A stretch of DNA of 48,644 bases from Crocinitomicaceae bacterium. Its GTDB lineage: Bacteria > Bacteroidota > Bacteroidia > Flavobacteriales_D > Crocinitomicaceae. This document shows, piece after piece, positions 43,127 through 48,644 of the stretch. The stretch spans positions 1 through 48,644 of the forward strand of contig JAURGK010000018.1 of NCBI GenBank assembly GCA_030833845.1, in the 5' to 3' direction. Each line of letters starts with the position of its first letter. The stretch's first letter is position 1. The translations under genes and the position numbers were made by a program. The notes below the pieces were generated by a model. It ran no database searches, was not told the DNA's origin, and was given only the letters and a program-made list of their open reading frames with translations.

Positions 43127-43133
43127 TTTAGTA

Positions 43134-43832
43134 CTAGTTTAGTTGTTTGGCCTTGGTTATTTTTTTGAGCCCATAATGCCACATTAGAATGATAAATGCG
43201 AGCATTAAGGTCAGGATAGTAAATTTTACTTTTGGATCTAACTTTAGGGCATAATCAGAGATGATGAGTCCAAAATTATAAGTGCCATGAAAAAATATTG
43301 GAATAATGAGTGAGAGGGTGAGGAATTGAAAATTTCTCTCAGTTTTGAAACGTGCAAAGGAGTAGAAAAAACCCATTGGAACGGCAAATAGCATGTGTCC
43401 AGGTATGGAGAAAATAGCCCTCAAAATTGAAGTTTGAAATCCATAGTCCTTGACGTAGAACAAATTTTCTAAGGAGGCAAAACCCATTGCCAAACAAACA
43501 GCATAGAGAATCCCATCATAGTAATGATCAAATGCTTGGTTTCTGCTAATAACCAAATGCAGCATTAGAAATTTGGCAATTTCTTCAGGAATTGCAGCTA
43601 AAAAGTAGGCTTGAAAAAATGCACTTTTTATCTGGCCATCTACGTTGATTTGGTGCAATGGCAATGCAATTGGAATGCTTAAAAAGGTTGCTGCAAGCCC
43701 TGCAATGAAACACTTTATCAGTAAGCCATAGGGCTCTTTATTGTAGGGATGATCATGCCGATAAAAAATAAAAATAATGATCACCACAGGTGCCAAAGCA
43801 GCTAGTAAGATATTTAAATTGAATGCTTCCAT
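43134..43832 (-). CDS. PrsW-family intramembrane metalloprotease (CPBP-like)
   Basis: A 232-residue polytopic protein. The start MEAFNLNILLAALAP is preferred over 43898, because family members begin with a TM helix of this type followed by a basic EP-containing stretch (YRHDHPYNKEPYGLL). The PEEIAKF motif with Glu83/Glu84 is the catalytic glutamate pair. Further motifs are GILYAVCLAMGFASLENLFY, PGHMLFAVPMGFFYSFA with a His, and FHGTYNFGL with the last conserved His. PrsW in Bacillus degrades the anti-sigma factor RsiW; here the target is unknown. It probably forms an operon with the adjacent large membrane protein gene. Confidence 0.9.
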   Translation of the reverse strand: MEAFNLNILLAALAPVVIIIFIFYRHDHPYNKEPYGLLIKCFIAGLAATFLSIPIALPLHQINVDGQIKSAFFQAYFLAAIPEEIAKFLMLHLVISRNQAFDHYYDGILYAVCLAMGFASLENLFYVKDYGFQTSILRAIFSIPGHMLFAVPMGFFYSFARFKTERNFQFLTLSLIIPIFFHGTYNFGLIISDYALKLDPKVKFTILTLMLAFIILMWHYGLKKITKAKQLN

Positions 43833-43985
43833 TGATTGCTTTAAATCAAGTACTTGGCTAGAGATTATCGAATATATAACAATTGCATTATTATTCATAA
43901 TTAATTTAAAATGGTAATAGGATAAATAAGTTCTCCTTATTGCAAGGCACTTTGGAAATTCGTAGTTTGCACTAAAATTATAACC

Positions 43986-45959
43986 ATGAAGAATTTATTA
44001 TTTTTCGCTCTGACCTTAGGTTTGGTAAGTCAAGTATTTTCTCAGCAAAAGCATGCTTTGGTTGTTGCCATTGGCGATTACCCAACTTATGAGAATAGCT
44101 CTTTGAATTGGAAAGACATCAGTTCTATAAACGACGTTGAATTGTTGAAAGCACTTTTTGCAAAACAAGCATTTAATTCAAACGATGTTACTTTCTTGTT
44201 AAATGAAAAAGCTACCTCACCAGCATTGCAAAAGTCATTTGATTCGATTACGCTCAAGCTTGCACGGGGCGATATTTTTTATTTTCATTTTTCAGGTCAT
44301 GGCCAACAGGTCGCTGATTTGGACCCTAAGGATTATCCTAAAATCAAACATATTTCGTTGGATGAGCAAGATGGCTTAGATGAGTGCTTGGTGCTCTATA
44401 ATGCCCCTCAACGAGTATTTGATGGGTATGATTATTCTGCTCATTTCTATGATGACCAACTTAATTTTTATCTTACAAGAATTCAAGAGAAAATTGGCCC
44501 TACGGGCCAAGTTATTGTTGTGATTGATGCCTGTCATTCGGGAACGGCAACTAGAGGTGCGGAAGAATTAGTAGTGAGAGGGTCGAATTTGGCACTTGTG
44601 CCTGAGGGTTATCAAATGAAGAACAATTCGGATAATACGCTGGGTTTTGATGCAGATTTGAATTTTAAAAAGGAAGAAGGATTGGCCCCTATGGTGGCCT
44701 TTTTTGGTTGTAAGGCAGAACAAGTCAATAGGGAAATTCAAGATCGCAATGGCAAGGGTTATGGATCACTCACCTATTATCTGACCAAATCATTTTATGA
44801 ATTAAATGAAAATGCAAGTTTTCAAAATCTCTTTGCCAAAATCAATGAAAAAATGATTCTTAAATTTCGTAATGAACAGCACCCTGTATTGGAGGGAACT
44901 CAGCTGAATCAAACAATTTTCAATGGTAGATTGGTGGTTCAAGAACCGTTTTTTGAATTGCTAACTATTGAATCATTACAAGCAACCATCAACGGCGGGC
45001 AACTCAATGGTCTGCAAGTTGGCGATACCTTAGGGTTTTACCCGAATACAACCACAAACATAAAAGAAAGTAATGTGCTGTTTAAGGGCGTATTGACACA
45101 ACTAGGTGTGCAGCAAAGCACGATTAAATTGCTCACTCCTTTCAATGGTAGAGCCGAAGAGTATGTGCGCTTTAGGGCGTTTAATATCAATCCGGTGAAC
45201 AATGCCAATTTAATTGTTTTAAAATTAGGGCTGGAATCTAAGGCATTGAAAAAGGAGGCTCAAAAATTTTTTAGTAGTCAGAAGGATGTTCAATTGGTTG
45301 AGTCCAATTTCAATTATCTGCTTATAGATACACTCATTGGTGGGCAACCCCACGTGAGGGTGTATTTAGGCAATAATCGAATCAATGCTTTAAGAGCAAT
45401 GCCATTTAGGAACATTCAAACAGAAGCAGGTTGGGACTCTCTACTTACAGATATCAGGCAATCTGTACGCACCGATGTATTTAGAAAACTACAAATTGAA
45501 AACAGTAATGTTGATGTAGCTTTTCAGTTACTAGATAACAATAAAAACCCAATAAATACACAGAATTTAGCTTTTAAGGAAGGAGAAAAGTTCAGCATTG
45601 TTCTGACCAATAAAAGTAGCATCCCTGTATATTTTAATTTAATCGACATCTATCCTGACAATCGATTATTCATCGATCCAAGACTTAAAAATAAATTGAT
45701 ACCCCCAAATAAGGAATTTACAATTCCAACTGGTGTAGAAAAACCCTATGGCCTTGAACAATTTAAATTTATCTTTACAGAACAACCCATTGATTTATCC
45801 TCATTGGAGAAAAATGGTAGCACGCTAACAAGAGGTGGTGGAAGTAGCCCCTTGCTTGAGTTTGTAGATGCTCAAGCATCAGGAACAAGGGGGATGAAAG
45901 CAGATGACTTAAATAATGTCGCTGTAATGTCATTAATTTTCGAAATAAAAAAACCTTAA
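43986..45959 (+). CDS. Secreted caspase-family (C14-like) cysteine protease
   Basis: A 657-residue exported protein with a signal peptide (MKNLLFFALTLGLVSQVFSQ). The caspase p20-like domain (about 22-300) starts with KHALVVAIGDYPTYE, has a WKDISSINDVELLKALF helix, the catalytic His105 in FHFSGHGQQ, and Cys183 in VVIDACHSGTATRG, the D-A-C-H-S-G signature of metacaspase-type enzymes. Basic P1 specificity is typical of such metacaspases, but not shown here. The C-terminal half (about 300-657) is beta-rich and includes a DUF4384-like stretch (FKEGEKFSIVLTNKSSIPVY, FNLIDIYPDNRLFIDP). It is the first gene of the operon with a papain-like protease, 16 nt downstream. Confidence 0.9.
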   Translation: MKNLLFFALTLGLVSQVFSQQKHALVVAIGDYPTYENSSLNWKDISSINDVELLKALFAKQAFNSNDVTFLLNEKATSPALQKSFDSITLKLARGDIFYFHFSGHGQQVADLDPKDYPKIKHISLDEQDGLDECLVLYNAPQRVFDGYDYSAHFYDDQLNFYLTRIQEKIGPTGQVIVVIDACHSGTATRGAEELVVRGSNLALVPEGYQMKNNSDNTLGFDADLNFKKEEGLAPMVAFFGCKAEQVNREIQDRNGKGYGSLTYYLTKSFYELNENASFQNLFAKINEKMILKFRNEQHPVLEGTQLNQTIFNGRLVVQEPFFELLTIESLQATINGGQLNGLQVGDTLGFYPNTTTNIKESNVLFKGVLTQLGVQQSTIKLLTPFNGRAEEYVRFRAFNINPVNNANLIVLKLGLESKALKKEAQKFFSSQKDVQLVESNFNYLLIDTLIGGQPHVRVYLGNNRINALRAMPFRNIQTEAGWDSLLTDIRQSVRTDVFRKLQIENSNVDVAFQLLDNNKNPINTQNLAFKEGEKFSIVLTNKSSIPVYFNLIDIYPDNRLFIDPRLKNKLIPPNKEFTIPTGVEKPYGLEQFKFIFTEQPIDLSSLEKNGSTLTRGGGSSPLLEFVDAQASGTRGMKADDLNNVAVMSLIFEIKKP

Positions 45960-45975
45960 TTATTTATTTGGTGTA

Positions 45976-47472
45976 ATGAATAAAAGTAGTCTAACTTTCT
46001 TATTTGCCCTTCTTGTTTTTTCTAGTAGAGCGCAGTATGGCCGAGGTTTGGTCTCTGAAATCATTGACACGAACATGGTTCAATTCAAAGATTACAGTGG
46101 AATAAGAGCACCCTTGCCATCTTCTTATTCCTTAGAGGCGTACGCCCCAGAGGTTGGGAATCAAGGGCAAGTAGGTTCTTGCGTGTCTTGGGCTTCGGCG
46201 TATTGTGCATTTACAATAATCAGGAGAATTGAAACTGGAAATAAGTATTTAGAACCTTTTTCAGCTTTAGATTTGCACAATAGGATTAAAGCTTCAGAAT
46301 CTGAACCTCCTTGCAGCTATGGAGCACGTATTAGCGTGGCATTAGAGATGATTAAGAATTATGGGGTTGGCCGAAAACCAGAGGTCTGTGATTTTCAATC
46401 TGCAAATGTCTATTATAATGATAAATTATTCCAGTGGCGATACCTCAATAAAAGTATTTTGGAAATTAAAAAGGCATTATTTTCAAAAAACCCGGTTGTG
46501 ATTGCTGCAAATTTTTACGAAGACGACTGGGGCAAAGTAAAAAATCATGAGAATGGTGTCTGGAATGGCTATTATTCAGGGGCGCAAGATGGCGGGCATG
46601 CCATGTGTGTGATTGCCTATGATGACAATAAAAACGGTGGTGCCTTTAAGATTCAAAATTCTTGGGGCAATCTTTGGAGCGAAAATGGTTATTTCTGGAT
46701 CAAGTATGACGATTTCTTCAAGGTTGTCGAATACGTGTATGCCCTTTCGCCTCGTGATGGCTATGAATTAGAGGACAGCAATAAAATTACCAATACCGAA
46801 GTGAATGCTTCTTATTTCAGAGTTCAAAATAATTGTTCATTAAAAGTTTATGTAGCTTTATCTCAGCGCGTTGCCGAAGAGGTTCAGACGATTGGTTGGT
46901 ATGCAGTGGAAAGTGGGTCGAGCATCGATTTGGATATATCAGAGCGAAGCTCCAATGACTTTTACTGGATGGCCACAGCATGGAACGGGGATACACCAGT
47001 AGATTGGTATGATGTATTGGGAACTGATCGCTGCATGAGCAGAGACAAATTTAATTTTTCGGGTATCCAATCTTCAGATTGCCCTGAAAAGAAACCGTTT
47101 TATCGAGAAGACCCTACTAAAGGAACTTATTATCAACTTCAAAACTTGAGTTGCCCAAATATAGCCACACGTGGTGAAGAAATTCAGTTAAGTGCCTCTA
47201 ATTCCAAATCTTGTGGTATCTCCTTAAATTACTCTGACAAAGACAATATCAATTGGACAGGTGGGGCTCTTATTGATCCCTACACTGGAAAACAAATTTT
47301 AGAAAGTAATGCTGATGATGGCTCATATTACGAGGTTTCTTACATTAAAAAAGGAAAAATTTATGATTTCAAAGGTGATGCAACTGAATTGCAACAAATT
47401 CACTTTTTAAAGTTTGCTAATAGGCAAACAGCAGCCTATTGGTTAGCCTATATTGAATCCTCCAAACTATAA
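45976..47472 (+). CDS. Secreted papain-like (C1) cysteine protease with DUF1036-like C-terminal region
   Basis: A 498-residue exported protein (signal peptide MNKSSLTFLFALLVFSSRAQ). The papain-type domain (about 45-265) has the oxyanion Gln63 and catalytic Cys69 in GNQGQVGSCVSWASAYCAF, His208 in DGGHAMCVIAYDDN and Asn228 in KIQNSWGNLW, so the active site looks complete. No large inhibitory propeptide is evident. The region about 275-380 (FRVQNNCSLKVYVALSQR, GWYAVESGSSIDLD, YWMATAWNGDTP) resembles DUF1036, with its paired cysteines (CMSRDKF, SDCPEKK). A final domain (about 380-498) is unassigned. It sits between a caspase-like gene and a small protein gene with gaps of 16 and 10 nt. Confidence 0.9.
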   Translation: MNKSSLTFLFALLVFSSRAQYGRGLVSEIIDTNMVQFKDYSGIRAPLPSSYSLEAYAPEVGNQGQVGSCVSWASAYCAFTIIRRIETGNKYLEPFSALDLHNRIKASESEPPCSYGARISVALEMIKNYGVGRKPEVCDFQSANVYYNDKLFQWRYLNKSILEIKKALFSKNPVVIAANFYEDDWGKVKNHENGVWNGYYSGAQDGGHAMCVIAYDDNKNGGAFKIQNSWGNLWSENGYFWIKYDDFFKVVEYVYALSPRDGYELEDSNKITNTEVNASYFRVQNNCSLKVYVALSQRVAEEVQTIGWYAVESGSSIDLDISERSSNDFYWMATAWNGDTPVDWYDVLGTDRCMSRDKFNFSGIQSSDCPEKKPFYREDPTKGTYYQLQNLSCPNIATRGEEIQLSASNSKSCGISLNYSDKDNINWTGGALIDPYTGKQILESNADDGSYYEVSYIKKGKIYDFKGDATELQQIHFLKFANRQTAAYWLAYIESSKL

Positions 47473-47482
47473 ATTAATTACA

Positions 47483-47785
47483 ATGAGTCAGCAAATATTA
47501 TTACTCAAGAAAGGGGACCTTAAAACTGGTTTTCTTTCAAAAAAAACCGCCGGTGAATTTCATTTTTATGAAGATAAAATTGTTTTCACGCCCATCGGAC
47601 TTTCTAGATTATTTAATAGTGCACCTATAATTATTGAGGCATCCTCTATGATTAGATATTCTCTTGGATTTATTGTAATTGGATATTCTATAAAGCTAGA
47701 AACCAGAACCAATAATTTTAATTTGAATTTTCTCGGAGATAAAATTGAAGTTTTAAATATGATGAACCTCTATATAAACAATTAA
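47483..47785 (+). CDS. Small cytosolic protein, possibly PH/GRAM-like
   Basis: A 100-residue protein; the start MSQQILLLKKGD is preferred over an ATG at 47453, which would overlap the papain gene. There is no signal peptide. It is beta-rich, with strands GEFHFYEDKIVFTPIG, PIIIEASSMIRYSLGFIVIG and YSIKLETRTNNFNLNFL, and a C-terminal helix (KIEVLNMMNLYINN). The strand-then-helix order resembles bacterial PH or GRAM-like modules, which bind membranes or proteins. The likeness is by shape only. It lies 10 nt after the papain-like gene and 14 nt before the TPR gene, so it belongs to the same operon. Confidence 0.5.
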   Translation: MSQQILLLKKGDLKTGFLSKKTAGEFHFYEDKIVFTPIGLSRLFNSAPIIIEASSMIRYSLGFIVIGYSIKLETRTNNFNLNFLGDKIEVLNMMNLYINN

Positions 47786-47799
47786 ACGAATACATTGAT

Positions 47800-48644
47800 A
47801 TGAAGGTTAGTGTTGTCATTGGTTTTATTTTCTTGTCTTGGTTTCATATTTCTGCTCAAACTGATTTCGCTGCCCTCAAACAACAATTCCTCGATTACCG
47901 CAAAGCAGACCAACAGGATAGCGCCCTATTTATTGCGCGTAAAATGAATACGCTTGCCTTAAAAGAACAATCGGATACTAGTATTTGGTATGCGGTGAGT
48001 TGGAGGTATATGGGGAATTGTTTTTATGACTTAGAAATATTAGATTCTACACTTTTTTCTTATGAAAAATCATTGCAAACACTTGTGCAACAGAATCGTA
48101 CAAATTCTATCGACGCTGCATCATGTTATGGGAATATTGGAAAGTATTATTTTGAAAATAACGACTACAAAAAGGCAGAATACAACTTTATAAAATCATC
48201 CGACACGTATAAGGAAATCAGTGGTGAATTATCTTCCTCCTATGCAAGTAGTTTAAATAGCTTGGGCATATTGTATAAAAAAACTGATCGCTATTTGGAG
48301 GCTGAAGAGCACTTTAAAAAATACCTTGAAATTATTGAAAAAACAAATGGAAAGGAAAATGAGAACTATAGTTTCGCATTGAATAATCTAGCGGGTCTCT
48401 ACGAAGAACTAGGTCAATATGTGAAGGCGGAAAATTATTACCTTGAATCTTTAGAGATTAAAAAGAAATTGAAAGGTGAAAAAAGTGAAATGTATGCCAA
48501 GAGCTTAAAAACTGTTGCATCTTTTTATAAAACGATGGGTAATTATTCCAAATCTGAGCAGTATTATATAAAATCATCGGAGATATATAAAGAGATTAAT
48601 GGTGAAATATCTTCAAGTTATGCATTTAGTTTAAATAGCTTGGG
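47800..48644 (+). CDS. Exported TPR-repeat protein, 3' end outside window (possible CHAT protein)
   Basis: An open frame of 281 codons runs to the window edge from the ATG at 47800. A signal peptide (KVSVVIGFIFLSWFHISAQ) is followed by TPR units of the kinesin-light-chain type with a 42-residue period: YGNIGKYYFENNDYKKAEYN, LNSLGILYKKTDRYLEAEEH, LNNLAGLYEELGQYVKAENY and KTVASFYKTMGNYSKSEQYY. The segment around 48222 recurs around 48600, 126 residues (three units) later. In Bacteroidota such exported TPR arrays often end in a caspase-like CHAT domain, but none is visible yet. It is the fourth gene of the caspase-papain operon. Confidence 0.75.
   Translation, partial: MKVSVVIGFIFLSWFHISAQTDFAALKQQFLDYRKADQQDSALFIARKMNTLALKEQSDTSIWYAVSWRYMGNCFYDLEILDSTLFSYEKSLQTLVQQNRTNSIDAASCYGNIGKYYFENNDYKKAEYNFIKSSDTYKEISGELSSSYASSLNSLGILYKKTDRYLEAEEHFKKYLEIIEKTNGKENENYSFALNNLAGLYEELGQYVKAENYYLESLEIKKKLKGEKSEMYAKSLKTVASFYKTMGNYSKSEQYYIKSSEIYKEINGEISSSYAFSLNSL

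Noticed and set aside
1..48644. CRISPR arrays, tRNA or rRNA genes, insertion sequences and prophage genes
   Set aside because: No regular spaced repeats, cloverleaf genes, transposase or phage motifs were found on either strand by reading.

Overview
The window looks like a chromosomal segment of a Bacteroidota bacterium, most likely of the order Flavobacteriales. The reasons are: TAnnTTTG-type -7 promoter elements; a T9SS type A sorting domain; a CHU_C/gliding-type C-terminal domain; PD40-OmpA and GEVED proteins; the mutL-rhomboid-rhomboid-EEP gene order, which I recall as common in Flavobacteriia; and many secreted proteins with short signal peptides ending in AQ or SQ. I saw no rRNA, tRNA, CRISPR array, transposase or phage gene. 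The order-level placement is inference.

Left half (1 to about 24.3 kb), mostly housekeeping. A Crp/Fnr regulator tail is cut by the left edge. A five-gene minus-strand operon follows (mutL, two rhomboid proteases, a membrane-anchored EEP phosphatase/nuclease, a GMP-synthase-like glutaminase), then an ECF sigma gene with a membrane partner carrying a CHU_C-like domain. Next come mdh, a beta-helix lipoprotein, a shrunken methyltransferase-like gene, a NifU-type Fe-S scaffold, recQ, the purB - secreted protein - M1 aminopeptidase operon, ctaA, an outer-membrane barrel protein, a second ECF sigma gene with a membrane partner (this one carrying a barrel-like domain), a FabH-like ketoacyl synthase and a T9SS-sorted protein.

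Right half (24.6 to 48.6 kb), accessory and almost entirely envelope or secreted proteins, with several AT-rich stretches. A four-gene operon (24653-32236) encodes a two-TM inner-membrane protein, an outer-membrane barrel-like protein, a TPR-like/PD40/vWA/OmpA protein and an exported protein with a dikinase-type swivelling His domain plus a PEP/pyruvate-binding ATP-grasp domain. A transglutaminase-like protein and an M15-like (DUF5715-like) membrane protein follow, then a clan-CD (caspase-like) secreted protease on the opposite strand, an MFS transporter, and a divergent pair of secreted proteins around a striking inverted repeat. Next are a GEVED lipoprotein, a small membrane protein, a large membrane protein, a PrsW-type intramembrane protease, and a final operon: secreted caspase-like protease, papain-like protease with a DUF1036-like tail, a small protein, and a TPR protein cut by the right edge.

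The best candidate for something undescribed is this right half. Two caspase-fold enzymes, a papain-like enzyme, a transglutaminase-like enzyme, an M15-like enzyme and PrsW sit with an exported dikinase-like protein and a vWA-OmpA protein. My hypothesis is an envelope-localised proteolytic or sensing module; this is inference from domain content and gene order only.
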